DNA of 64,000 nt from Rhodobacteraceae bacterium M385 (GTDB taxonomy: Bacteria; Pseudomonadota; Alphaproteobacteria; Rhodobacterales; Rhodobacteraceae): NCBI GenBank assembly GCA_025141835.1, contig CP081102.1, forward strand, positions 496,001-560,000, read 5' to 3'. Shown piece after piece: positions 7,664-20,467 of this stretch (its first letter is position 1; each line of letters begins with the position of its first letter). Under the pieces are notes generated by a model. It was given only the letters and a program-made list of their open reading frames with translations, made no database searches and was not told the DNA's origin. The position numbers and the translations under genes were made by a program.

Positions 7664-8035
7664 ATGGCTGATCTGAAGAAACTCGCAGAAGACATCGTTG
7701 GTCTGACCCTCCTGGAAGCCCAGGAACTGAAGACCATCCTGAAAGACGAATACGGCATCGAGCCCGCCGCTGGCGGCGCAGTAATGATGGCCGGTCCTGC
7801 TGACGGTGGCGCAGCCGCTGAAGAGCAGACCGAATTCGACGTCGTTCTGAAGAACGCCGGCGCCTCCAAGATCAACGTGATCAAGGAAGTTCGCGGCATC
7901 ACGGGCCTCGGCCTGAAAGAAGCAAAAGACCTGGTCGAAGCCGGTGGCAAGATCAAAGAAGGCGTCGACAAAGCGGAAGCCGAAGACGTCAAAGCCAAGC
8001 TGGAAGCAGCTGGCGCAGAGGTCGAGCTGGCCTAA
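7664..8035 (+). CDS. rplL: Ribosomal protein L7/L12
   Basis: A 123-residue acidic stalk protein that recruits translation factors. The N-terminal dimerisation helices (LKKLAEDIVGLTLLEAQELKTILKDEYG) and an alanine-rich hinge (about residues 40-55) lead to the factor-binding C-terminal domain (KINVIKEVRGITGLGLKEAK, about 73-92). Length and order are standard. The gap from rplJ is 62 bases and from rpoB about 276 bases, the latter with several hairpins. Confidence 0.98.
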   Translation: MADLKKLAEDIVGLTLLEAQELKTILKDEYGIEPAAGGAVMMAGPADGGAAAEEQTEFDVVLKNAGASKINVIKEVRGITGLGLKEAKDLVEAGGKIKEGVDKAEAEDVKAKLEAAGAEVELA

Positions 8036-8047
8036 TTTGGTTGGCAG

Positions 8048-8103
8048 CCCCACCTGTTGGGGCGAAGAATTGGCTGGATCCGAGGGAAACCTTGGGTCCA
8101 GCC
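8048..8103 (+). other. Intercistronic hairpins between rplL and rpoB
   Basis: CCCCA/TGGGG (8048-8062) is followed by a larger stem: GGCTGGA (8072-8078) with TCCAGCC (8097-8103), inner CC/GG and AGG/CCT pairs, and a GAAA tetraloop. No T-run follows. In E. coli this junction carries an attenuator and an RNase III site, so processing or partial attenuation is likely here too. Nothing else gene-like lies in the gap to rpoB. Confidence 0.6.
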
Positions 8104-8311
8104 GTATCTGTCTTAGAAGACGACACCTGTAGCGGGTGCGTTTTGGTAAGGGCCCTTTTCGGAAGGGGTGTTTTCCAAGGCGATGACAATGGATCGTGCT
8201 TTGCCGGTGGGACGGCAGACAGATTGATCCGTCATGTCTTATTTCTTGCTACCCTCAGCCGGGGCCCCGACGGCATGAGGGAGGCGCGAGAAACGAAAGG
8301 TGCGATCGAAC

Positions 8312-11300
8312 ATGGCGCAAACTTACGCAGGCCAGAAACGAATCCGCAAATTCTACGGAAAAATCGACGAGGTTCTGGCAATGCCGAACCTGATCGAGGT
8401 GCAGAAGTCGTCCTACGACCTGTTCCTCAAGTCTGGTGACCAGCTAGAGCCGACAGACGGCGAAGGCATCAAAGGTGTTTTCCAGTCGGTTTTCCCGATC
8501 AAGGATTTCAACGAAACGGCAATCCTGGAGTTCGTGAAATACGAACTGGAGACGCCCAAATTCGATGTTGAGGAGTGCCAGCAGCGCGACCTCACTTACG
8601 CCGCGCCCCTGAAGGTGACGCTGCGGCTCATCGTGTTTGATATCGACGAGGACACAGGTGCCAAGTCGGTCAAAGACATCAAAGAACAAGACGTGTTCAT
8701 GGGCGACATGCCCCTGATGACGCCAAACGGGACGTTCGTTGTGAACGGCACCGAGCGTGTGATCGTATCCCAGATGCACCGCTCTCCCGGCGTGTTCTTC
8801 GATCACGACAAAGGCAAGACTCACTCTTCCGGCAAGCTGCTGTTCGCTTGCCGCATCATTCCCTACCGCGGATCGTGGTTGGACTTCGAGTTTGACGCCA
8901 AAGACATCGTCTTCTCGCGCATCGACCGCCGCCGTAAATTGCCTGTCACGACTCTGCTCTACGCTTTGGGTCTGGATCAAGAAGGCATCATGGATGCCTA
9001 TTACGACACGGTTAACTTTAAGTTGGTTAAGGGCGAAGGCTGGTCCACGAAGTTCTTCCCGGAACGTGTTCGTGGCACACGCCCAGTGGCCGATCTGGTG
9101 GACGCCAAGACCGGTGAAGTGATTGCCGAAGCTGGCAAGAAGGTCACCCCGCGCGCGGTCAAGAAATGGATCGAAGAGGGCGAAATCGAAAACCTGCTGG
9201 TGCCTTTCGACGGCATCATTGGTCGCTTCGCAGCTAAAGACATCATCAACGAAGAAACCGGTGCGATCTACGTCGAAGCCGGTGACGAGTTGACGTGGGA
9301 AATCGGCAAAGACGGCGAAGTCAGCGGCGGGACGCTGAAAGAGCTGATCGATGCGGGTATCACCGATATTCCAGTCCTCGACATCGATAACGTCAATGTC
9401 GGTCCCTACATGCGCAATACGCTGGCCGTGGATAAGAACCTCAACCGTGAAGGCGCGTTGATGGACATCTACCGCGTCATGCGTCCGGGTGAGCCGCCCA
9501 CCGTTGAAGCGGCGTCGGCTCTGTTCGACCAGCTGTTCTTCGACAGTGAGCGTTATGACCTGTCCGCCGTGGGCCGGGTGAAGATGAACATGCGTCTCGA
9601 TCTGGACGCGGAAGACACCATGCGCACCCTGCGCAAGGAAGACATCATCTCCTGCATCAAGGCGTTGGTAGAGCTGCGCGATGGCCGCGGCGACATCGAT
9701 GACATTGACCACCTCGGAAACCGTCGTGTGCGTTCCGTTGGCGAGTTGATGGAAAACCAGTACCGCGTTGGCCTGCTCCGCATGGAGCGCGCGATCAAAG
9801 AGCGTATGTCCTCGGTCGAAATCGACACGGTCATGCCGCAAGACCTGATCAACGCCAAACCAGCAGCCGCTGCCGTGCGTGAGTTCTTCGGCTCTTCGCA
9901 GCTGTCGCAGTTCATGGACCAAACCAACCCGCTGTCGGAAGTCACGCACAAGCGTCGTCTTTCTGCGCTTGGGCCAGGTGGTCTGACGCGGGAACGTGCA
10001 GGCTTTGAGGTTCGCGACGTTCACCCGACCCACTACGGTCGGATGTGCCCGATTGAAACGCCTGAAGGGCCGAACATTGGTCTGATCAACTCGTTGGCCA
10101 CCTACGCCCGCGTGAACAAATACGGCTTCATCGAAACGCCTTACCGCCGCGTGAACGACGCTGTGGTTTCCGATGACGTGGTCTATATGTCCGCGACGGA
10201 AGAAATGCGCCACACCGTGGCGCAGGCGAACGCGAACCTTGATGAAAACGGCAAGTTCGTGAACGACATGGTCAACACGCGGATGTCCGGCGAATACACG
10301 CTGAACCCCCGTGAAGCGATCGACCTGATCGACGTATCGCCCAAGCAGTTGGTTTCTGTCGCGGCATCGCTGATTCCGTTCCTTGAAAACGACGACGCCA
10401 ACCGCGCGTTGATGGGATCGAACATGCAACGTCAGGCCGTGCCGCTTCTGCAAGCGGATGCGCCTTACGTCGGCACCGGGATCGAGGCTGTTGTGGCCAA
10501 GGACTCCGGCGCTGCGATCATGGCCAAGCGGGGCGGTGTCATCGACCAAGTCGATGCACAGCGTATCGTTATCCGGGCCACCGAAGACCTTGAGTTGGGC
10601 GATGCGGGCGTTGATATCTACCGTCTGCGCAAGTTCCAGCGGTCCAACCAGAACACCTGCATCAACCAGCGCCCGCTGGTGAAGGTGGGTGACAAAGTCC
10701 AGAAGGATGAGGTTATCGCCGACGGTCCATCCACCGACATCGGTGAACTGGCGCTCGGCAAGAACGTGATCGTCGCGTTTATGCCTTGGAACGGCTACAA
10801 CTACGAAGACTCGATCCTGATTTCTGAGCGTATTTCGCGTGATGACGTCTTCACTTCGATCCACATCGAGGAATTTGAAGTCGCTGCCCGTGACACGAAG
10901 CTTGGGCCAGAAGAGATCACCCGTGACATCCCCAACGTCGGTGAGGAAGCCCTGCGCAACCTCGACGAAGCGGGCATCGTCTACATCGGCGCCGAAGTGG
11001 AGCCGGGCGATATCCTTGTGGGTAAGATCACGCCAAAGGGCGAAAGCCCGATGACGCCGGAAGAGAAACTTCTGCGCGCCATCTTTGGTGAGAAAGCTTC
11101 GGACGTTCGTGACACCTCGCTGCGCGTGAAGCCCGGCGATTACGGCACGATCGTGGAAGTGCGCGTCTTCAACCGCCACGGTGTGGAAAAGGACGAACGT
11201 GCCCTCCAGATCGAGCGGGAAGAAGTTGAGCGTCTGGCCCGTGACCGCGACGACGAGTTGGTGATCCTGGAGCGGAACATCTACGCCCGTCTGCGCGGCA

Positions 11301-12451
11301 TGATCCTTGGCAAAACCGCTGTGAAAGGCCCCAAAGGCGTAAAAGCCGATACGGTCATCACCGAAGAGTTGCTGGACGATCAATTGTCCCGCGGTCAGTG
11401 GTGGCAGCTTGCTTTGGAAGACGAGCAGGACGCGGCCCATATCGAAGCCCTGAACCAACAGTTCGACACGCAGAAACGCGCGCTCGACCACCGGTTCGAG
11501 GACAAGGTTGAGAAGGTCCGTCGCGGCGACGATCTGCCTCCGGGTGTGATGAAGATGGTCAAAGTCTTCATCGCCGTGAAGCGCAAGCTTCAGCCTGGCG
11601 ATAAGATGGCTGGTCGTCACGGGAACAAAGGTGTGATCTCGAAGGTGGTCCCAATGGAGGACATGCCATTTCTTGCGGATGGTACACCGGTTGATTTCTG
11701 TCTGAACCCACTGGGCGTTCCATCGCGGATGAACGTTGGTCAGATTCTTGAAACCCACATGGGTTGGGCCGCACGCGGCATGGGTCTGCAAATTGACGAA
11801 GCGCTGGACGAATATCGCCGCCATGGTGACCTGACCCCAGTGCGTGAAGCGCTCAAGATTGCTTACGGCGATGATGTCTACGAAGAGGCCTTCGCATCGC
11901 GTGATGAGGAATCGCTTCTGGAAGCCGCAGGCAACGTTACCAAAGGTGTTCCGATTGCAACGCCCGTCTTTGACGGCGCGAAGGAAGCGGATGTGAACGA
12001 CGCGCTGATCCGCGCTGGCTTCTCCACCTCGGGTCAGTCGAAACTGTTCGACGGTCGTACCGGTGAACAGTTCGCCCGTGAAGTTACGGTGGGTGTGAAG
12101 TACCTGCTGAAATTGCACCACTTGGTGGACGACAAGATCCACGCCCGTTCCACGGGGCCGTACTCGCTTGTTACGCAGCAGCCGCTGGGTGGTAAGGCGC
12201 AGTTCGGTGGTCAGCGCTTCGGTGAGATGGAAGTTTGGGCATTGGAAGCTTACGGCGCCGCCTACACCTTGCAGGAAATGCTGACGGTGAAATCGGATGA
12301 CGTGGCTGGCCGGACGAAAGTCTACGAGAGCATCGTCAAGGGTGAGGACAACTTCGAGGCCGGCGTACCGGAATCGTTCAACGTTCTCGTCAAAGAGGTC
12401 CGCGGTCTGGGCCTCAACATGGAACTCCTGGATGCAGAGGGTGAGGAGTGA
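8312..12451 (+). CDS. rpoB: RNA polymerase beta subunit
   Basis: A 1379-residue beta subunit forming much of the catalytic cleft and the rifampicin pocket. The ATG giving MAQTYAGQKRIRKFYGKIDE is preferred over an in-frame GTG four codons upstream. The rifampicin region (about residues 525-590) has FFGSSQLSQFMDQTNPLSEV, with the Asp, His and Ser positions linked to resistance all in the wild-type state. The C-terminus has KMAGRHGNKGVISKV and GGKAQFGGQRFGEMEVWALE. It is followed by rpoC across a 93-base gap that contains an inverted pair of REP-like palindromes. Confidence 0.98.
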   Translation: MAQTYAGQKRIRKFYGKIDEVLAMPNLIEVQKSSYDLFLKSGDQLEPTDGEGIKGVFQSVFPIKDFNETAILEFVKYELETPKFDVEECQQRDLTYAAPLKVTLRLIVFDIDEDTGAKSVKDIKEQDVFMGDMPLMTPNGTFVVNGTERVIVSQMHRSPGVFFDHDKGKTHSSGKLLFACRIIPYRGSWLDFEFDAKDIVFSRIDRRRKLPVTTLLYALGLDQEGIMDAYYDTVNFKLVKGEGWSTKFFPERVRGTRPVADLVDAKTGEVIAEAGKKVTPRAVKKWIEEGEIENLLVPFDGIIGRFAAKDIINEETGAIYVEAGDELTWEIGKDGEVSGGTLKELIDAGITDIPVLDIDNVNVGPYMRNTLAVDKNLNREGALMDIYRVMRPGEPPTVEAASALFDQLFFDSERYDLSAVGRVKMNMRLDLDAEDTMRTLRKEDIISCIKALVELRDGRGDIDDIDHLGNRRVRSVGELMENQYRVGLLRMERAIKERMSSVEIDTVMPQDLINAKPAAAAVREFFGSSQLSQFMDQTNPLSEVTHKRRLSALGPGGLTRERAGFEVRDVHPTHYGRMCPIETPEGPNIGLINSLATYARVNKYGFIETPYRRVNDAVVSDDVVYMSATEEMRHTVAQANANLDENGKFVNDMVNTRMSGEYTLNPREAIDLIDVSPKQLVSVAASLIPFLENDDANRALMGSNMQRQAVPLLQADAPYVGTGIEAVVAKDSGAAIMAKRGGVIDQVDAQRIVIRATEDLELGDAGVDIYRLRKFQRSNQNTCINQRPLVKVGDKVQKDEVIADGPSTDIGELALGKNVIVAFMPWNGYNYEDSILISERISRDDVFTSIHIEEFEVAARDTKLGPEEITRDIPNVGEEALRNLDEAGIVYIGAEVEPGDILVGKITPKGESPMTPEEKLLRAIFGEKASDVRDTSLRVKPGDYGTIVEVRVFNRHGVEKDERALQIEREEVERLARDRDDELVILERNIYARLRGMILGKTAVKGPKGVKADTVITEELLDDQLSRGQWWQLALEDEQDAAHIEALNQQFDTQKRALDHRFEDKVEKVRRGDDLPPGVMKMVKVFIAVKRKLQPGDKMAGRHGNKGVISKVVPMEDMPFLADGTPVDFCLNPLGVPSRMNVGQILETHMGWAARGMGLQIDEALDEYRRHGDLTPVREALKIAYGDDVYEEAFASRDEESLLEAAGNVTKGVPIATPVFDGAKEADVNDALIRAGFSTSGQSKLFDGRTGEQFAREVTVGVKYLLKLHHLVDDKIHARSTGPYSLVTQQPLGGKAQFGGQRFGEMEVWALEAYGAAYTLQEMLTVKSDDVAGRTKVYESIVKGEDNFEAGVPESFNVLVKEVRGLGLNMELLDAEGEE

Positions 12452-12459
12452 GCTGAACT

Positions 12460-12511
12460 CCGGGCCAAGGCCCGGTCTACGGCAAACGGGTATACCGGGC
12501 TTTAGCCCGGG
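12460..12511. repeat. REP-like inverted pair between rpoB and rpoC
   Basis: CGGGCCAAGGCCCGGTCTAC (12461-12480) faces an inverted relative beginning GTATACCGGGC (12490-12511). Each unit is itself a palindrome, and the two can pair with each other over about 21 bases with three mismatches. Related units lie at 40254-40328, 46636-46690 and 58862-58884. Confidence 0.75.
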
Positions 12512-12544
12512 TGCCCCACCCAACGCGACATTCGAGGTACTAAG

Positions 12545-16759
<4,215 letters not shown>

Positions 16760-16782
16760 GGCTTTGCCTCAGAAAGAATTGA

Positions 16783-16815
16783 AGACGCCCCGTTGGAAAC
16801 AGCGGGGCGTTTTTG
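16783..16815 (+). terminator. Terminator after rpoC
   Basis: ACGCCCCG (16785-16792) pairs with CGGGGCGT (16803-16810), then TTTTTG. It ends the rplJL-rpoBC transcript. Confidence 0.88.
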
Positions 16816-16874
16816 TGTGGAAATGGGGCGAGGGGCTGTTAAAGTTCTTGAAATGTTCCTTCCCGGAGACTCCC

Positions 16875-17231
16875 ATGGCCAGCGACCAAAATCCCCCCAT
16901 CGACTATATAGAATTCACCTCGCCTGAGGTGGAGAAGACGCAAGAATTCTTCACCAAGGCTTTCGGCTGGACCTACATCGACTACGGCCCCGACTACAAA
17001 GACATCCAAGGCGCGGGCCTTGGCGGCGGGATCGAACGCGGCGCAACTCGCGCCCCATTGCCGGTTCTCAAGGCCGATGATCTGGAAGCCATGCTGGACC
17101 GCGTAAAGGCCGCAGGGGCCGAGATCACGAAAGACATCTTTGAATTCCCCGGCGGGCGCCGGTTCCAGTTCCGGGAACCAGGCGGCACCGAGATGGCGGT
17201 TTGGACCACGGTCGGAGACGATCATGGATGA
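16875..17231 (+). CDS. Small VOC-family protein
   Basis: A 118-residue single VOC module. It opens with IDYIEFTSPEVEKTQEFFTK and contains FGWTYIDYGPDY, VLKADDLEAMLDRVKAAGAE and the closing FREPGGTEMAVW. This matches the short bacterial proteins that resemble bleomycin-resistance and glyoxalase folds. The ATG at this start has GGAG eight bases upstream; the open frame extends further back into the rpoC terminator but that part is not coding. It overlaps the next gene by eight bases, so translation is probably coupled. Activity unknown. Confidence 0.8.
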   Translation: MASDQNPPIDYIEFTSPEVEKTQEFFTKAFGWTYIDYGPDYKDIQGAGLGGGIERGATRAPLPVLKADDLEAMLDRVKAAGAEITKDIFEFPGGRRFQFREPGGTEMAVWTTVGDDHG

Positions 17232-17535
17232 GTTGGCGCAGGTGGCTGAGGCAGTGAAAGCCCTCGCACGCGACATTGCACCCGAGGTTGAGTGTGTCTC
17301 CAAATATGGCGGAGAGGTTTTCGTCCCCAACCCCACAGCGCCGAAGCGCTTTGTGGGGGGCGTGTTTATCTACAAGGAACATCTGTCGGTCGAGTTTTCC
17401 GATGGGGCCAACTTCGATGATCCCCTCGGGTTACTGCAAGGCAAAGGCGAGGCGCGCAGGCATTTGAAGTTGCACAATCTGGCTGAGATCTCAGAGAAAT
17501 CCGTTGCCGGCTTTCTGCGCCAAGCCTTCGACTAG
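17224..17535 (+). CDS. DUF1801-family protein
   Basis: A 103-residue protein resembling DUF1801 proteins, with the KYGGEVFVPNPTAP and GGVFIYKEHLSVEFSDGANFDDP segments typical of them, then GKGEARRHLKLHNLAEI. The function of this fold (YdhG/frataxin-like superfamily) is unsettled; no catalytic residues are apparent. The overlap with the VOC gene implies a two-gene unit. No strong terminator is visible in the 70 bases before the glycosyltransferase gene, so cotranscription with that block is possible. Confidence 0.75.
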   Translation: MDELAQVAEAVKALARDIAPEVECVSKYGGEVFVPNPTAPKRFVGGVFIYKEHLSVEFSDGANFDDPLGLLQGKGEARRHLKLHNLAEISEKSVAGFLRQAFD

Positions 17536-17604
17536 GTTACAGGGGATTCCCCAAAGCGAACAATTCGCCTAACTTCTGCCGTAACGGCCGGGTAGGGGCA
17601 TTTT

Positions 17605-18516
17605 ATGAGTGCAGTGAACAAGATCATCGGCGTGTGCCGCTTCTCGTATTTGGGCGATGCGGGCTTTCGCACCTTGAAGGGCGGGGCAGAGGAGGCGGCC
17701 AAAGTGCTTTACGCGCCGGGCCGGATGCAGCGCCGTTTCGCGTATTTCGAAAACATTTGTTTGCCGTCCTTGGCCGTGCAAACCGACCCCGACTTCACCC
17801 TTGTCGCGTTGATCGCTGACACGATGCCGTTCCATTTCCGCAAACGCCTGAAACGGTTGGCCGAAAAGTACCCTTTCCTGCGCATTGCGACGCTTGAAGC
17901 CGCGGGGCCCCTCAACTCTACCCGGCGGGCCTTCCGGCGTGGCTTGGACGAGGAGGAAGCAGACTTCATCACCGGGTTCAGGCTCGATGACGATGACGCC
18001 GTGGGCATTGATTACATCGAGCGCACGAGAGAGATTTCCGACAACCTGATCAAGCTTGGGTGGGCCACCGCCGAGGTGCCTGCGGCCGTATGCTTCCATC
18101 GGGGCATTTACTGGGACATGAAACGCGATGAGGATCAGTTCTGGGATTACTCCGAGCCGCAGCCTTTGGGCCTTGCGGCAGCAATGATCCACCATCCTGA
18201 CAGCCAACATAACATCTACCGCTGGAACCATCGAAAGCTGGCCTGCAACGCGCGATGCTGGATTGATCCCCACGAATATATGTTTGTGCGCACGCTTCAC
18301 GGACACAACGATAGCGACCGGTCCATTCCGCCCGGCGCACGGCAATTGCCCGATTGGCAGGCCCGTAAGTTGTTTCGCGAACGCTTTGGCCTGAACCCCA
18401 AGCGGCTGCTTCCGATGATGAAAAAGCTGCAAGAAGAGGGCTCCGGCATGGCCCGGCAACTGGCCGCAGAGGCGCGGGCGGATATGGACCAACCGGATGT
18501 GGGCGGCGACGAATGA
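17605..18516 (+). CDS. Putative rhamnosyltransferase-type glycosyltransferase (PF11316-like), first copy
   Basis: A 303-residue cytoplasmic protein. It shares the pattern of PF11316 proteins: an N-terminal IGVCRFSYLGDAGF strand, AYFENICLPSLAVQTDPDFTL (about residues 46-66) and a GFRLDDDDAVGIDYIE acidic motif (about 128-143) that should bind the nucleotide sugar through a metal. The later HNIYRWNH and HGHND segments are also typical. Donor and acceptor are unknown. Its stop overlaps the DMT permease start by four bases (ATGA), so the genes are translationally coupled. Confidence 0.75.
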   Translation: MSAVNKIIGVCRFSYLGDAGFRTLKGGAEEAAKVLYAPGRMQRRFAYFENICLPSLAVQTDPDFTLVALIADTMPFHFRKRLKRLAEKYPFLRIATLEAAGPLNSTRRAFRRGLDEEEADFITGFRLDDDDAVGIDYIERTREISDNLIKLGWATAEVPAAVCFHRGIYWDMKRDEDQFWDYSEPQPLGLAAAMIHHPDSQHNIYRWNHRKLACNARCWIDPHEYMFVRTLHGHNDSDRSIPPGARQLPDWQARKLFRERFGLNPKRLLPMMKKLQEEGSGMARQLAAEARADMDQPDVGGDE

Positions 18517-19391
18517 CACCCAACCTGAAGGGTGCGTGCCTGATGATGGCCAGCATGGCGTCGTTCACCATGAACGACGCTGTGGTGAAGCTCATCACCG
18601 AAGATGTGCCTCTGTTCCAGTTCGTGCTGATCCGGGGCCTGTTGACGACGGCTCTGATGGCGGCCACGGCCTATGCCTTTGGTGGTCTTAGCCTGCGCAT
18701 CCCCCGCGCCGACCGGCCCCGCGTGGCCCTGCGCACCTTCTTCGAAATCGGCTCGATGGTCGCGTTCCTGTCGGCTTTGGTGAACATGCCCATCGCAAAC
18801 GCCACCGCGATCCTTGCGGCCTTGCCCCTGTCCATCACTGTCGGCGCTGCCGTGTTTTTTGGCGAGCCTTTGGGCTGGCGCAGGATCACTGCGACCTTGA
18901 TCGGCGCGGTGGGGGTATTGATGATCGTGCAGCCCGGCACGGATGGCTTCAACGCCCATTCCCTGTGGGCTTTGGTGGCGGTCGTCTTGGTCACGGGCCG
19001 GGATCTGGTCACCCGTGGGTTTAGCGATGACGTGCCCTCCATGGGCGTCGCTGTCATCACCGCCTTCGCGGTCAGCCTTGTGGGCGGCGTGCTTTCCACG
19101 CGTGAGGCTTGGGTTGCGTTTGACGGCTATAGCCTTGTGTTGCTTATGCTGGCCTCGGTTCTGATTATCGGGGGATACGTCTTCTCGATACTTGTGATGC
19201 GAGTGGGCGAAGTCTCGGTCGTGGCGCCGTTCCGATACTCGGCGTTGGTGTTCGCGCTGATCCTTGGATTGGTGATCTTTAGCGAATGGCCCAATGGCCT
19301 CGCCCTTTGTGGTGCATTGATCGTGGTAGCTACGGGCATCTACACGCTGATCCGCGAACAGCGCTTATCAAGGAGGCAAACCCTTGGCTGA
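18513..19391 (+). CDS. DMT-superfamily permease (EamA type)
   Basis: A 292-residue inner-membrane protein with about ten hydrophobic helices in two repeated EamA halves. The first half includes FTMNDAVVKLITEDVPLFQFVLIRGL, and the second starts near SLWALVAVVLVTGRDLVTRG. Family members export or import small metabolites such as amino acids, nucleotide-linked sugars or polyamines. It is sandwiched between two related glycosyltransferases, four bases overlapping the first and eight overlapping the second. That suggests it moves a substrate or product of those enzymes, although this is only inference from context. Confidence 0.85.
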   Translation: MTPNLKGACLMMASMASFTMNDAVVKLITEDVPLFQFVLIRGLLTTALMAATAYAFGGLSLRIPRADRPRVALRTFFEIGSMVAFLSALVNMPIANATAILAALPLSITVGAAVFFGEPLGWRRITATLIGAVGVLMIVQPGTDGFNAHSLWALVAVVLVTGRDLVTRGFSDDVPSMGVAVITAFAVSLVGGVLSTREAWVAFDGYSLVLLMLASVLIIGGYVFSILVMRVGEVSVVAPFRYSALVFALILGLVIFSEWPNGLALCGALIVVATGIYTLIREQRLSRRQTLG

Positions 19392-20211
19392 AGGTGTGCA
19401 AATCCAAGGGCTGTGCCGCTTCTCGTTCCCTTGCACCGGGGGCTTCAAGAAGTACCACGAAAGCCTAGAGGACCGGCGAGCCGCGCTTTACGCGCCCAAG
19501 CGGTTGGACGAGCGGACGCTGTGGTTCGAGCATATCTTTCTGCCGCCCCTACGGGCGCAAACCGACAAGGATTTCACGCTTCATCTGTTGTTGGGAGAGG
19601 ACTTTCCTGATCCGTGGCGGTCCCGTGTGGAAGCCGCGATTGCCGATGTGCCTCAGGTACAGGCCCACTGGCGAGAGCCGGGCGATCACCGGGCGATATG
19701 CCGCGATGTGATGTGGGGTGGCCGCGATGGTTCGCGGGCCGTGGTGGCCGAGTTCCGGCTGGACGATGACGACGCTGTCGCGGTGGACTACGTGCAGCAG
19801 CTTCGGCGCAGTTGGGGCAAGGTCGCGCGCTTAGCGAACTTCCACGGCCGAGTGGCCTTGGACCACGGCAAAGGCATGGTGTTGGAGGCGCAGGGTGACG
19901 GCACGATCAAGCCCCATGTGCTTAATACCCATTGCTGGTCAGCGGGGCTGGCGATCTATCTGAAGCCCGATGATGAGGCGATCATCATGGACTTTCCCCA
20001 TCACAAAATCTGGGCACGGGTGCCGTTTGTGAACTTGACCGATAGCGTAATGTTCATACGCGGCGATCACGCCCATAACGATGCGAAAACCCCTTTCGGG
20101 GCCGGACAGCCAATTCCCATGAAGGCCGAGGACATCGCCCCGCTGATCCAGCGGCGCTTTGCGATTGATTTGCCCCGGTTCGAAGCTGAATGGCACGGCC
20201 TGACCGCTTGA
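19384..20211 (+). CDS. Putative rhamnosyltransferase-type glycosyltransferase (PF11316-like), second copy
   Basis: A 275-residue paralogue of the protein two genes upstream. Shared landmarks are QGLCRFSFPCTGGF at the N-terminus, WFEHIFLPPLRAQTDKDFTL, and EFRLDDDDAVAVDYVQ (the same DDDD motif). The C-terminal MFIRGDHAHND matches the first copy's FVRTLHGHND. The start is a TTG inside the permease gene with AGGAGG about eight bases before it; a GTG four codons on is the alternative. The pair differs enough that it is not a recent duplication. Confidence 0.75.
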   Translation: MAEGVQIQGLCRFSFPCTGGFKKYHESLEDRRAALYAPKRLDERTLWFEHIFLPPLRAQTDKDFTLHLLLGEDFPDPWRSRVEAAIADVPQVQAHWREPGDHRAICRDVMWGGRDGSRAVVAEFRLDDDDAVAVDYVQQLRRSWGKVARLANFHGRVALDHGKGMVLEAQGDGTIKPHVLNTHCWSAGLAIYLKPDDEAIIMDFPHHKIWARVPFVNLTDSVMFIRGDHAHNDAKTPFGAGQPIPMKAEDIAPLIQRRFAIDLPRFEAEWHGLTA

Positions 20212-20224
20212 ACGGGTGGCGCTG

Positions 20225-20253
20225 TTGACAGGGTAGGCGACTCCACCTATACG
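20225..20253 (+). promoter_or_regulatory. Promoter of the str operon
   Basis: TTGACA (20225-20230), exact 17-base spacer, TATACG (20248-20253), then the GC-rich discriminator GCGCGC. The spacer end and -10 region GCGACTCC.CCTATACG are shared with the S10 promoter at 26578-26606. GC-rich discriminators are typical of stringently controlled promoters. A leader of about 205 bases follows before rpsL. Confidence 0.8.
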
Positions 20254-20467
20254 GCGCGCATCTGGCTAGGACGCAACTCGTGTCCCGTAATGCCAAACTA
20301 CAGTTCTGAGTGGCCACGATCCGGGCAATTTAAGCGCCTTGATCCTCTGGAAATTCCTCCGCGGCGTCCTCCAGGTAGGGAAGGGACCACGCGGTTTTGG
20401 TGTTGTCTATGTGGTTTGGCCACGCATGGGACACCAGACATAAAGATGAGCAAACCGGGGAGACCCC

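Noticed and set aside
16875..17535. VOC plus DUF1801 pair as a resistance or toxin-antitoxin module
   Set aside because: Both are common single-domain proteins, and size, overlap and order are not enough to support either role.
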